From: an uncultured Oscillospiraceae bacterium
Lineage (GTDB): Bacteria > Bacillota > Clostridia > Oscillospirales > Acutalibacteraceae
Assembly (NCBI GenBank): GCA_900540275.1
Contig: UQFO01000004.1
Coordinates: 62,001-126,000, forward strand
Length of the DNA: 64,000 nt
Direction of reading: 5' to 3'
The position numbers were made by a program, and so were the translations under genes. Positions 33,496 to 41,222 of the stretch are shown in pieces (within the stretch, counting starts at the first letter, position 1; the number at the start of each line of letters is the position of its first letter). The notes beneath the pieces are model-generated. The model saw nothing but the letters and a program-made list of their open reading frames with translations. It was not told where the DNA came from and searched no databases.

Positions 33496-34299
33496 ATGAA
33501 CAAGGTAACAAAAGCGGCGGCAGTCGTGCTTGCGGCCGTCATGCTCGCGTTTGCGGCGGCGTCCTGTTCGGCAAATGTCCCGGCAAACACGGTTTTTAGC
33601 CAGAAGGACCTGCCCGGAAAGAAAATCGGCGTACAGATGGGCACAACCGGCGACATTTACGCATCCGACTATGAAAAAGAAGGTTCTACGGTCGAACGCT
33701 ATACAAAGGGCCTCGACGCGGTCCAGGCGCTCAAACAGGGTAAAATCGATTGTGTTATTATTGACGAGGAGCCCGCAAAGGTTTTTGTGGAGAAAAACAC
33801 GGAACTGAAAATCCTCGACGATTCCTTTGATAAAGAGGAATACGCGATTGCCCTGAAAAAGGACAATACAGAGCTTAAAGATAAAATCAACAAAGCGCTT
33901 TCTGAGCTCAAGGCCGACGGCACCATCCAGAAGATTATCGACAATTACATCGGCGACGACACAAAGGGCTCCTATAAGTACGCTTCTCCGGAAGGCACAA
34001 AGAGGGACAACGGAAAGCTCGTCATGGCTACAAACGCGCAGTTCCCGCCGTATGAGTACACCGAAGGCAGCGACATCGTTGGAATCGACGCCGACATGGC
34101 CCAGGCGGTTGCCGACAAGCTCGGCATGGAGCTCAAGATTGAAGACATGAAGTTTGACGCAATCATCACCGCTGTTACTACCGGCAAGGCCGATATCGGC
34201 GTAGCGGGTATGACTGTTACGGAAGACCGCCTGAAGAACGTCGCGTTTACCGATACATACGCGTCCGCAAGGCAGGTTATTATTGTCAGAAGCAAATAA
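33496..34299 (+). CDS. Amino-acid ABC transporter substrate-binding lipoprotein, apparently circularly permuted
   Basis: 267 residues, GGAGGAG before the ATG. Lipoprotein signal ends AAASC (Cys24). The mature part has the two halves of an SBP_bac_3 protein in swapped order. Residues about 33-155 hold DLPGKKIGVQMGTTGD to DGTIQKIIDNYIG, which normally form the C-terminal half. Residues 174-267 hold KLVMATNAQFPPYEY to GMTVTEDRL..ARQVIIVRSK, which normally form the N-terminal half. A 19-residue linker (DDTKGSYKYASPEG..) joins them. With the next two genes it makes a polar amino-acid importer; the ligand-contact motifs are all present. Confidence 0.88.
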   Translation: MNKVTKAAAVVLAAVMLAFAAASCSANVPANTVFSQKDLPGKKIGVQMGTTGDIYASDYEKEGSTVERYTKGLDAVQALKQGKIDCVIIDEEPAKVFVEKNTELKILDDSFDKEEYAIALKKDNTELKDKINKALSELKADGTIQKIIDNYIGDDTKGSYKYASPEGTKRDNGKLVMATNAQFPPYEYTEGSDIVGIDADMAQAVADKLGMELKIEDMKFDAIITAVTTGKADIGVAGMTVTEDRLKNVAFTDTYASARQVIIVRSK

Positions 34300-34313
34300 A
34301 ATTTAAAACATTC

Positions 34314-34352
34314 CGGTGAGGCTGTCTTAAAACGGCAGCCTCACCGTTTGTT
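34314..34352 (+). terminator. Hairpin between the binding-protein and permease genes
   Basis: 11-bp perfect stem (34314-34324 with 34336-34346) and TTTGTT. It lies inside the operon; a partial terminator or 3' stabiliser here would give more binding protein than transporter, as is common. Confidence 0.75.
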
Positions 34353-34366
34353 GGGACGGTGGTTCT

Positions 34367-35095
34367 ATGCAGGGCTTTTGGGACAGCTTTAGCCAGAATT
34401 TTATACAGGACGACCGGTGGACATGGCTTTTAAAGGGTCTCGGCGTAACGCTTGAGATTACGCTGTTTGCCGTTATCCTCGGTATTGTACTGGGCTTCCT
34501 TATTGCGATTGTGCGGTCTACGACCGACAAGACCGTAAAGGGCAAAAGCAAAAAGGAGCGTACATTTTCCGACCGCGTGCTGCTTTTCTTCAACTGGCTG
34601 TGCAACGTTTACCTGACGGTCATTCGCGGCACGCCTGTCGTCGTTCAGCTGATGATTATTTATTACGTGATATTTCAGGCGTTCGATGTGGACAAGGTTA
34701 TCGTCGCGGTGATTGCGTTCGGCATCAATTCCGGCGCGTACGTCGCTGAAATTGTCCGCTCCGGCATTATGTCGGTTGACAAGGGGCAGTTTGAGGCGGG
34801 CAGGAGCTTAGGCTTCAATTATGTGCAGACCATGCGCTATATTATCCTGCCGCAGGCGTTTAAGAACGTACTGCCCGCGCTTGCGAACGAATTTATCGTA
34901 TTATTAAAGGAAACCTCTGTTTCCGGCTATATCGCGATTGCGGATTTGACCTATATGGGCGACAGGATTAGGAGCGTCACCTACGAGGCGTTCATGCCGC
35001 TGATTGCCGTCGCGGTAATCTACCTTGTCGTCGTCATGATTCTGACTAAGCTTGTCGGCAGGCTTGAAAGGAGGCTTCGCAGCAGTGACCACTGA
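34367..35095 (+). CDS. Amino-acid ABC transporter permease (HisM/GlnP type)
   Basis: 242 residues, about 5 membrane helices. The family EAA loop is visible as EAGRSLGFNYVQTMRYIILPQAFKNVLPAL in the 140-170 region, and VIRGTPVVVQL marks the conserved RGTP motif. A charged insert (TTDKTVKGKSKKERTFSD, about 52-69) enlarges the first cytoplasmic loop. It pairs with the ATPase that starts inside its last codons. Confidence 0.94.
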   Translation: MQGFWDSFSQNFIQDDRWTWLLKGLGVTLEITLFAVILGIVLGFLIAIVRSTTDKTVKGKSKKERTFSDRVLLFFNWLCNVYLTVIRGTPVVVQLMIIYYVIFQAFDVDKVIVAVIAFGINSGAYVAEIVRSGIMSVDKGQFEAGRSLGFNYVQTMRYIILPQAFKNVLPALANEFIVLLKETSVSGYIAIADLTYMGDRIRSVTYEAFMPLIAVAVIYLVVVMILTKLVGRLERRLRSSDH

Positions 35096-35828
35096 TACAA
35101 ACGCGCTTGTACGCGTGGAGCATCTCGGCAAGAGCTTTGGCGCGCTCCATGCGCTCTCCGATATCAACCTGGAAATCCAGAAGGGCGAGGTCGTCGTCAT
35201 TATCGGTCCGTCAGGCTCCGGTAAATCGACGCTGCTGCGTTCTTTGAACCTGCTCGAGCATCCCACGGAAGGGAAGATTTTTTTTGAGGGCGTTGATATT
35301 ACCGACCCTTCTGTCGATATCAACAAGCACCGCCAGAAGATGGGTATGGTGTTCCAGCATTTCAATCTCTTTCCGAATATGTCGATTCTAAAGAATATGG
35401 CGATTGCGCCCATGAAGCTGCTAAAGCTCAGCAGGGAGCAGGCGGAAAAGGAAGCGATGGAGCTTCTGACGCGCGTCGGCCTATCCGACAGGGCGGGCGC
35501 CTACCCGTCCCAGCTTTCCGGCGGGCAGAAGCAGCGCATCGCTATTGTGCGCGCGCTGTGCATGCATCCCGATGTGATGCTGTTCGACGAGCCGACCTCC
35601 GCGCTCGACCCGGAGATGGTCGGCGAAGTGCTCGAGGTTATGCAGGGCCTTGCAAAGGACGGCATGACGATGGCCGTCGTTACGCATGAAATGGGCTTTG
35701 CGAGGGAAGCGGCTTCCCGCGTGATTTTTATGGATGAGGGCAAAATCATCGAGGAAAACACGCCGGACGAAATTTTTACCCACCCGAAGAGCGAACGGCT
35801 CAAGAGCTTTCTTTCAAAGGTTTTATAA
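35085..35828 (+). CDS. Amino-acid ABC transporter ATP-binding protein (GlnQ/HisP type)
   Basis: 247 residues from the GTG at 35085, which overlaps the permease end by 11 bases and has AAAGGAGG 10 bases upstream. Walker A GPSGSGKST, signature LSGGQKQR, Walker B VMLFDEPTSALDP and the H-loop VTHEMGFA are all intact. Polar amino-acid uptake family. A 17-bp terminator follows. Confidence 0.96.
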   Translation: MTTDTNALVRVEHLGKSFGALHALSDINLEIQKGEVVVIIGPSGSGKSTLLRSLNLLEHPTEGKIFFEGVDITDPSVDINKHRQKMGMVFQHFNLFPNMSILKNMAIAPMKLLKLSREQAEKEAMELLTRVGLSDRAGAYPSQLSGGQKQRIAIVRALCMHPDVMLFDEPTSALDPEMVGEVLEVMQGLAKDGMTMAVVTHEMGFAREAASRVIFMDEGKIIEENTPDEIFTHPKSERLKSFLSKVL

Positions 35829-35835
35829 GAGCTGC

Positions 35836-35879
35836 AGGCGGGGGATTTGGACGTACGGTCCAAATCCCCCGCCTTATTT
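35836..35879 (+). terminator. Terminator of the amino-acid ABC operon
   Basis: 17-bp perfect stem (35836-35852 with 35858-35874), 5-base loop GTACG, then TATTTAT. Confidence 0.9.
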
Positions 35880-35908
35880 ATCCGTTTCCATAGTAAAAAC
35901 AGGCTTTT

Positions 35909-36460
35909 TTATTTAAAAAGAAGGACAATGCCCCCGTTTAGCTTGCATTTTTGCAAATTTTGTCCGGAGCCGCCCGTTATCTTCCCTTCCTGTATAAGCT
36001 TTGTATATTCTTTGTTTGACAGACGCAGTTTCTCACGCACGATAGCAGAAACCTTTACCGGCAGCGGGTACTCACAATTGATTGTAAGCTCTATAATTTC
36101 ACCAAAGGAAAAAGCTTCGCCTTCTATTATATATTGTGGCAGTTTGATTTCAGCCCCGGCATTTTGCAGTAGGCCCGCGTCTGCAGCATACCGCGCGGCA
36201 AGCTCCCCGCTGTTGCGGTGGAACCCGTCCAGCAGGCTTGGAGGAAGGGATTGCGGGGAGACGCGGGAATAAATTTCCGCGTTCCAGGTACTGCTGCAAT
36301 TCCTGCATTTATATATCAGCCAAACGTCCAGCCGCCTGTGCTGGGCGTTCACACGGAATTGCCGGGAACAGGCGAACTCCATTTTTTTTCCGCATTTTTT
36401 GCAATGCCTCAGTACAACCGGCGCGGCTTGGGGCCGGACGTTCCAAATAAATTTCTTCAT
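35909..36460 (-). CDS. DUF1062 family protein
   Basis: 183 residues. The N-terminal part has a zinc-ribbon-like pair, CKKCGKK (near 20) and CRNCSSTW (near 52), with DVWLIYKC between, a pattern I associate with DUF1062. The C-terminal LRLSNKEYTKLIQEGKITG segment resembles an S4-like RNA- or DNA-binding hairpin. Function unknown. The start at 36460 has a weak site (GGAATTATCAGG). Confidence 0.78.
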   Translation of the reverse strand: MKKFIWNVRPQAAPVVLRHCKKCGKKMEFACSRQFRVNAQHRRLDVWLIYKCRNCSSTWNAEIYSRVSPQSLPPSLLDGFHRNSGELAARYAADAGLLQNAGAEIKLPQYIIEGEAFSFGEIIELTINCEYPLPVKVSAIVREKLRLSNKEYTKLIQEGKITGGSGQNLQKCKLNGGIVLLFK

Positions 36461-36620
36461 CCTGATAATTCCTTATTTAAGCGGAAAAATGGAGCCATCG
36501 CTAGAATGATTGAAATCCTTTCGTAACAGGCCTTCCGCCTTCATTATTATGGCTAAATTGTAGCATTGGAATTCCCTGTACCCAACCTAATTGTTGTATC
36601 TTAAAAAAAGGCGGGAAAAG

Positions 36621-36649
36621 GGCCGGTACAGCTTATAACCGTACCGGCC
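36621..36649 (-). terminator. Terminator of the CD3324-like gene
   Basis: 9-bp perfect stem GGCCGGTAC/GTACCGGCC (36621-36629 with 36641-36649). On the minus strand CTTTTCCCGCCTTTTTTT follows. Confidence 0.8.
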
Positions 36650-36656
36650 TGCAAAT

Positions 36657-36938
36657 TTAACTTTTATGTTCTTTTTTCATCTGCCCAATGATTCTTTGAA
36701 TACTTTTTAAGGATAAGTAGTAATTTTCAGCCAGCGTTTCCATTCGTTCCCCGGAAAGGTAATCCGTATAAATACGCGCGTTCCTTTCCTGCAGTTCCCG
36801 ACGGGTCGTGGTTTTTTCTCCCCAATCCCTTTTATTTGCGGGAATCCTTGGAATATAGATGAATTCACCGTCCACGTATTCCTGAATCTTTGTGAGCAAT
36901 TCCTGCGGCAGAACATGTGCTGCTTTTATATAGCTCAT
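36657..36938 (-). CDS. CD3324-like small DNA-binding protein
   Basis: 93 residues. The ending (ERMETLAENYYLSLKSIQRIIGQMKK) is a helix-turn-helix, and VLPQELLTKIQEYVDGEFIYIPR is the start typical of the Mor/CD3324-type family of Clostridia. Probably a small transcription regulator; its targets are unknown. GGGAGCG stands before the ATG. Confidence 0.72.
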   Translation of the reverse strand: MSYIKAAHVLPQELLTKIQEYVDGEFIYIPRIPANKRDWGEKTTTRRELQERNARIYTDYLSGERMETLAENYYLSLKSIQRIIGQMKKEHKS

Positions 36939-37477
36939 TTTGCGCTCCCAATCCTGATTTCTTTATAAAGGGACAGCAAAGGCTATCTGCACACGTGTTT
37001 TTTTAATCGCTGCGACAGCCCTGCTTACGCAGCCATAACGATGGGATTCATCATAAATACGGGTCCTCCTTACAAATGCTTTTCTGAATGAATAAATTTT
37101 AGCATGGCGTAATAAAATGAAAAACCTCAACCTTCTTTCGTAAAAGAAAAGAAGAAACGCCTGCAATAGGATTATAGACAAATTGTCCCGGCATAGCAAG
37201 TGCAGAAAATAAATCAAATAAAGTGTAACCTTTCGCGGGCGGCGGCGGTATATATAATGGGAAGGGAAATTTGGATGGGTGGTCCGGCCGGCGGCCTCCT
37301 TCACAATGCCGGCCGGACGAGCACTGGTTCGAGGCCGCTTTTATGGCCTGAATTTTCTCTAATTTAAAAAATGTCGGATAATTTGACGAAATTATGTGAT
37401 TTTGGAATAAAATGCCAAGTTTAAACAGCAAATTTACATCGCTGTTCCACAAAGATAAGAATAATAGCTGTTTTTTG
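36939..37477. other. Intergenic region with a GC-rich hairpin
   Basis: 539 bases before the riboswitch promoter. It holds a perfect 11-bp stem GTCCGGCCGGC/GCCGGCCGGAC (37282-37292 with 37308-37318) and several poor open frames on the minus strand. One of these has an AGGAGG at about 37068-37073, but its only ATG leads to 9 codons. I see no gene I can support. Confidence 0.4.
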
Positions 37478-37506
37478 TTGACAAAAAGGGTTTGTGCGGT
37501 TATTAT
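37478..37506 (+). promoter_or_regulatory. Promoter of the riboswitch-controlled gene
   Basis: Perfect TTGACA (37478-37483), 17-base spacer, TATTAT (37501-37506). Transcription would start near 37513, just before the aptamer. Confidence 0.85.
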
Positions 37507-37526
37507 ATAAGTACAAAGTAAATATT

Positions 37527-37604
37527 TAGCAAATCATTCGAAAGGATGAGACGCAAAGCTCTGAGTCTAAGGATAAAAACTTTTATCTATGATCGTCAAG
37601 TTGC
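37527..37604 (+). promoter_or_regulatory. Cyclic di-GMP-I (GEMM) riboswitch aptamer
   Basis: The conserved core GCAAAtCATTCGAAAGgaTGaGACGCAAAGC, given here in two parts, is seen at 37529-37559: a GAAA-capped P2 hairpin (CATTCGAAAGGATG), then GACGCAAAGC. This is followed by a G-rich P3 side (CTGAG TCTAA) and the 3' side ATGATCGTCAAGTTGC. This layout is the class I c-di-GMP riboswitch. P1 is short (GCAA/TTGC), and its 3' strand is also the first arm of the downstream terminator. Confidence 0.88.
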
Positions 37605-37640
37605 AATTTTAACCGAAGGTAGAATTGCAACTTTTTTTAT
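37598..37640 (+). terminator. Riboswitch expression-platform terminator
   Basis: Stem AAGTTGCAATTTTA with TAGAATTGCAACTT (37598-37611 with 37620-37633, one G-T pair), then T6. The 5' arm includes the P1 strand of the aptamer, so ligand-bound P1 would prevent this hairpin. That makes it probably an ON switch. Confidence 0.85.
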
Positions 37641-37661
37641 TTACTGGAAGGATGGTTGGTT

Positions 37662-38651
37662 GTGAAAAAAAGGCGTTTTGCTTTTGTGCTTGCCCTTATC
37701 ATGGCAGCCACATCATCTGTAACGGCGTTTGCCGTACAAGAGGAGGTTCCGACAGAACCTTCGGCGCAGACAGCTGAATCCTTCAGCGAACCTGCTTCCG
37801 CTGCCGAATCGACGATTACCTACCGTATCAGTGATGAAATGTATCAAAAGGGCGTTCGGTTTTATAATACCGACGCGCAGGAGAGAACAGATACCATTAC
37901 AACCGGGCAGCCGTTTCAGGTAAAGAGTTTTACCGCGATGAAGTATAACGGCGATAAGCTTGGCGGCGTCAGCTGGAAGACGCTGAACGAGATTCAAGGC
38001 TATAAAATGAAAAACGGAGTACGCTCCGACATTACCTTGGTTCAGAATCAGGCAATTTCCACATTGGACCAAGACAACATTGACAAATCCTTAATTTATG
38101 ATATATATTTTTCCCAGGGTACTAACCTTTATTTCGAAGCGTCGGCAGGGATTTTTCCCGGTGAAGACGCGGAAATGACGGAGATTGCGACGGTGATTCC
38201 CAAAAGAATGTCAGTCAGGCTTCAGGATGGCACCATCCTGAAAAACGGCGACAAATTCGAGATGCCTGCCGGCGGTACTATCCGCTTTCAGATGTGTACG
38301 AATAATTGGGACACCGATACCTATACGGACGACGGCCAGGGGCTTGCGGGTACAAAGGTTTACTCCTTTACGCACGTCAAAGGTAAAGACAATACCCTGC
38401 GCGTCGATACCAATACTTACTTTATGGCATACCGTTTCCACTTTGCAAAGGGCGACTACAATAAGCAGACCGGCATCTCAGGGGTGCTGTCCACGCCGCT
38501 CGAGAGCCTGTCGGTGAACCTGCCGCTCGGCTCCACAGTAACGGTAAATGCCTATCAGAACATCTCAAACAAGGTTTCGTCAGCCGATGTCTTTATCGCG
38601 ACAGGTGAGGATAAGACGCTTTCGTACACCGACTTCACATGGGATTTCTGA
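37662..38651 (+). CDS. Secreted protein of unknown function, c-di-GMP riboswitch-controlled
   Basis: 329 residues from the GTG at 37662 (GGAAGGA 10 bases upstream). Signal peptide MKKRRFAFVLALIMAATSSVTAFA, then a Glu/Ser/Ala linker of about 25 residues, then an all-beta-looking domain to the end without membrane helix or sortase signal. Not recognised. Asp/Thr-rich loops (NNWDTDTYTDDGQG) could bind calcium. c-di-GMP commonly controls surface proteins and adhesins in Clostridia, so a surface or matrix role is plausible. Single gene with its own terminator. Confidence 0.78.
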   Translation: MKKRRFAFVLALIMAATSSVTAFAVQEEVPTEPSAQTAESFSEPASAAESTITYRISDEMYQKGVRFYNTDAQERTDTITTGQPFQVKSFTAMKYNGDKLGGVSWKTLNEIQGYKMKNGVRSDITLVQNQAISTLDQDNIDKSLIYDIYFSQGTNLYFEASAGIFPGEDAEMTEIATVIPKRMSVRLQDGTILKNGDKFEMPAGGTIRFQMCTNNWDTDTYTDDGQGLAGTKVYSFTHVKGKDNTLRVDTNTYFMAYRFHFAKGDYNKQTGISGVLSTPLESLSVNLPLGSTVTVNAYQNISNKVSSADVFIATGEDKTLSYTDFTWDF

Positions 38652-38697
38652 TTTTAATTTCGTCCATTCATTTCTTTGTTTTTTTAAAGTCTGATTA

Positions 38698-38732
38698 GTC
38701 AAAAAGGGAGGCGTTATGCCTCCCTTTTTGAC
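38698..38732 (+). terminator. Terminator of the c-di-GMP-controlled gene
   Basis: 15-bp perfect stem (38698-38712 with 38718-38732), loop GTTAT, T-rich arm. Confidence 0.88.
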
Positions 38733-38864
38733 ATCCTCAGCTAAATAGGTACGAGTGCCTGCCGTTACCCATATTTCAGCAGGCTATCTTTAAAATGTAA
38801 AATTTGTACAAAAACAGAAAGAAAATTGCTTGTAAGTTCTATAAACATAAATTCGAACATTTTG

Positions 38865-38893
38865 TTGCCGCAGCTATATCTATATGATATAAT
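38865..38893 (+). promoter_or_regulatory. Promoter of the S10-spc-alpha operon
   Basis: TTGCCG (38865-38870), 17-base spacer, TATAAT (38888-38893), with TG one base before the -10 (TGATATAAT). It lies after a terminator and 290 bases before rpsJ. Confidence 0.8.
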
Positions 38894-39184
38894 AACCAAT
38901 GCGTGACTGCAACAGATATGCGATGAAGCGGGAGGTTGCGGCCCTTGGGGCCGGTTTTTCCGTGGAGTATGTCCGATTTTAAACCGGGCGACAAAGATAA
39001 CTTTTAGAACACCATGACGGCGCGTAGGGTTGCTGTGCCTTGTGATGTTCTGGCGCTTTTCGGCTACCCGGGCTGACTGCAGGTCAACTCGGTTTTTAAA
39101 ATGCTCATGAAGGAACACCCGGCAGGGTGTTACGGATTTCGAAAAGCGGCGCCCGCCAACTAATATTTTAAGGAGGCGATTCAT
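38894..39184 (+). promoter_or_regulatory. Long structured leader of rpsJ
   Basis: About 290 transcribed bases before rpsJ. Visible pieces: GGCCCTTGGGGCCGGTTTTT (38940-38959), a terminator-like hairpin near the 5' end, and a 7-bp hairpin AACACCC/GGGTGTT (39114-39120 with 39125-39131). S10 leaders are often bound by a ribosomal protein (L4 in enterics); this one could regulate the operon, but it does not match a leader I can name. Confidence 0.5.
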
Positions 39185-39496
39185 GTGGCAGTCAAGGAAA
39201 AGATAAGGATAAGGTTAAAGGCTTACGACCACCAGCTGCTCGACCAGTCCGCTGAAAGGATTGTTCAGACAGCAAAGCGCACAGGCGCGAGGGTGTCGGG
39301 GCCGGTGCCGCTTCCCACAGAGAAGCAGATCATCACAATCCTGCGCGCTGTTCATAAGTATAAAGACAGCCGTGAGCAGTTTGAGATGAGAACACACAAA
39401 AGGCTTATCGATATCTTAAGGCCGTCAAACAAGACAGTCGAGGCTCTTATGAGCCTGGAGCTCCCTGCCGGTGTTGAAATAGAGATTAAGCTTTAA
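39185..39496 (+). CDS. rpsJ: 30S ribosomal protein S10
   Basis: 103 residues; opens with MAVKEKIRIRLKAYDHQLLD, the standard S10 start. The GTG at 39185 has AAGGAGG 8 bases upstream; an ATG two bases earlier is out of frame. S10 is a small-subunit head protein and, as NusE, part of antitermination complexes. First gene of the long operon; rplC follows after 78 bases. Confidence 0.97.
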   Translation: MAVKEKIRIRLKAYDHQLLDQSAERIVQTAKRTGARVSGPVPLPTEKQIITILRAVHKYKDSREQFEMRTHKRLIDILRPSNKTVEALMSLELPAGVEIEIKL

Positions 39497-39574
39497 TCTC
39501 AGTTCCAACCAACCGAAGCAGACGGGGTCATGTTGGGGCAAGCCCAACCAATAACCTTACAGGAGGCATTATAA

Positions 39575-40207
39575 ATGCAGAAAGCACTGATCGGTAAGAA
39601 GGTCGGCATGACGCAGATCTTCGACGAAAAGGGCAACGTCGTTCCCGTTACGGTCGTAGAGGCAGGGCCTTGTGTCGTCTCTCAGAAAAAGACCGTAGAA
39701 AACGACGGCTACGCGGCTGTTCAGCTTGGTTTTGGCGATTTAAAGCCGCACAAGGTGAACAAACCCATGAAGGGCCACTTCGACAAGGCGAACGTCGCGC
39801 CGAAGAGGACGCTTCGCGAATTCCGTTTTGACGATACCGATTCTTACAATGTAGGCGATATCGTAAAGGCGGACGTTTTTGCTGCCGGCGACAAGATTGA
39901 CGTCACGGGCACAAGCAAAGGTAAGGGCTACGCCGGCGTTATCAAGCGCTGGAACTTCCAGAGGCTCAAGGAGTCCCATGGTTCCGGCCCTGTAGCACGC
40001 CACGGCGGTTCCATCGGTTCCTGTTCTTCCCCGTCAAGGGTTTGGAAGGGCAAGAAGATGGCCGGCCATCTCGGCGCCGAAAGAGTGACCGTTCAGAACC
40101 TGATGGTCGTGAAGGTTGACGTTGAAAACAACCTGATTGCGGTCAAGGGTGCTGTCCCGGGTCCCAACGGCGGTACCGTAGTCATTCGCGAAACCGTTAA
40201 GGCTTAA
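39575..40207 (+). CDS. rplC: 50S ribosomal protein L3
   Basis: 210 residues, normal length. Binds 23S rRNA early in assembly near the peptidyl-transferase centre. Opens MQKALIGKKVGMTQIF; the extended loop with GSCSSPSRVWKGKKMAGHLG is near residue 148. AGGAGG precedes the ATG. Operon partner of rpsJ and rplD. Confidence 0.97.
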   Translation: MQKALIGKKVGMTQIFDEKGNVVPVTVVEAGPCVVSQKKTVENDGYAAVQLGFGDLKPHKVNKPMKGHFDKANVAPKRTLREFRFDDTDSYNVGDIVKADVFAAGDKIDVTGTSKGKGYAGVIKRWNFQRLKESHGSGPVARHGGSIGSCSSPSRVWKGKKMAGHLGAERVTVQNLMVVKVDVENNLIAVKGAVPGPNGGTVVIRETVKA

Positions 40208-40224
40208 GGGAAGGAGGAGTTCAC

Positions 40225-40848
40225 ATGCCTAATGTAGCAGTATTGGATATGGCGGGAAAGAACGTTGGAAGCATCGACCTTTCCGAGTCTATCTTTGGAA
40301 TTGAGCCCAATGCCGCGGTTATGCACCACATGGTAGTCAACTACCTTGCGAACCAGCGCCAGGGCACACAGTCGGCTCTGACCCGTGCAGAGGTTTCCGG
40401 CGGCGGCAAAAAGCCGTGGAGACAGAAGGGTACAGGCCATGCAAGACAGGGCTCGACACGTTCTCCCCAGTGGAGGCACGGCGGAATTGTTTTCGCACCG
40501 AAGCCCCGCAGCTACCGTTTTACAGTCAACAAGAAGGTCAGAAGGCTGGCCATGAAGTCCGCTTTTTCAACAAAGGCGGCGTCGAGCGATATCATCGTGC
40601 TCGATTCCCTTGCAATAGACAGCTACAAGACGAAGGTCATCGCAGAAATGCTCAAGGCTGTCGGTTCGGAGAAGAAGGCGCTTATCGTTCTCCCCGAGGT
40701 TGACAAGAAGGTCATCAAATCCGCAGGCAACATCCCGGGCGTTACGACGGCTCAGGTAAACACGCTGAATGTTTACGAAATGCTGAATGCCGACAAGCTC
40801 ATTATCGTCAAGGATGCGGTTGCGAAAATCGAGGAGGTGTACGCATAA
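40225..40848 (+). CDS. rplD: 50S ribosomal protein L4
   Basis: 207 residues. The exit-tunnel loop is recognisable: GGGKKPWRQKGTGHARQG (about 58-75), which lines the macrolide region of the tunnel. In enterics L4 also represses the S10 operon; whether this applies here is unknown. Its TAA shares an A with the rplW ATG (TAATG). Confidence 0.97.
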   Translation: MPNVAVLDMAGKNVGSIDLSESIFGIEPNAAVMHHMVVNYLANQRQGTQSALTRAEVSGGGKKPWRQKGTGHARQGSTRSPQWRHGGIVFAPKPRSYRFTVNKKVRRLAMKSAFSTKAASSDIIVLDSLAIDSYKTKVIAEMLKAVGSEKKALIVLPEVDKKVIKSAGNIPGVTTAQVNTLNVYEMLNADKLIIVKDAVAKIEEVYA

Positions 40849-41138
40849 TGACAGCACAGGATATTATCATCCGCCCGGTCATCACAGAAAAGAGCATGCT
40901 GGGCACGGCTGAAAAGAAGTACACTTTTGAGGTCGCCAAAACGGCGAACAAAATAGAGATTGCGAAGGCTGTCGAAGAGCTCTTCAAGGTTAAGGTCGCA
41001 AAGGTCAACACCGTACAGGTCCGCGGGCAGCTTCGCCGCCAGGGCCGTACGCAGGGCTATACCCCTTCCTGGAAGAAAGCTTACGTTACCTTAACGCAGG
41101 ACAGCAAGAATATCGAATTTTTTGAAGGCATGATGTAA
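40848..41138 (+). CDS. rplW: 50S ribosomal protein L23
   Basis: 96 residues. The family start IIRPVITEKSM is clear. Sits at the tunnel exit and docks SRP and trigger factor. The long loop RRQGRTQGYTPSWKKA (about 63-78) is typical. Start overlaps the rplD stop (TAATG). An 84-base gap with a small hairpin (GCCTG/CAGGC) separates it from rplB. Confidence 0.97.
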   Translation: MTAQDIIIRPVITEKSMLGTAEKKYTFEVAKTANKIEIAKAVEELFKVKVAKVNTVQVRGQLRRQGRTQGYTPSWKKAYVTLTQDSKNIEFFEGMM

Positions 41139-41222
41139 GCCTGCCGGAAAAAACGTTACGACAGGCAGAATGTATGGGATACGCCAAATCCCGCAAAGCC
41201 ATCATGAGGAGAGTGAAACCAA

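Noticed and set aside
36963..37452. Minus-strand genes upstream of the riboswitch
   Set aside because: No start with a usable binding site except one leading to 9 codons; composition is not protein-like.
38940..39131. Named ribosomal leader motif (e.g. L4-binding S10 leader)
   Set aside because: Hairpins exist, but I could not match them to a known leader structure by eye.
38765..39184. Minus-strand gene before rpsJ
   Set aside because: It covers the operon promoter and leader, has no motif and no binding site.
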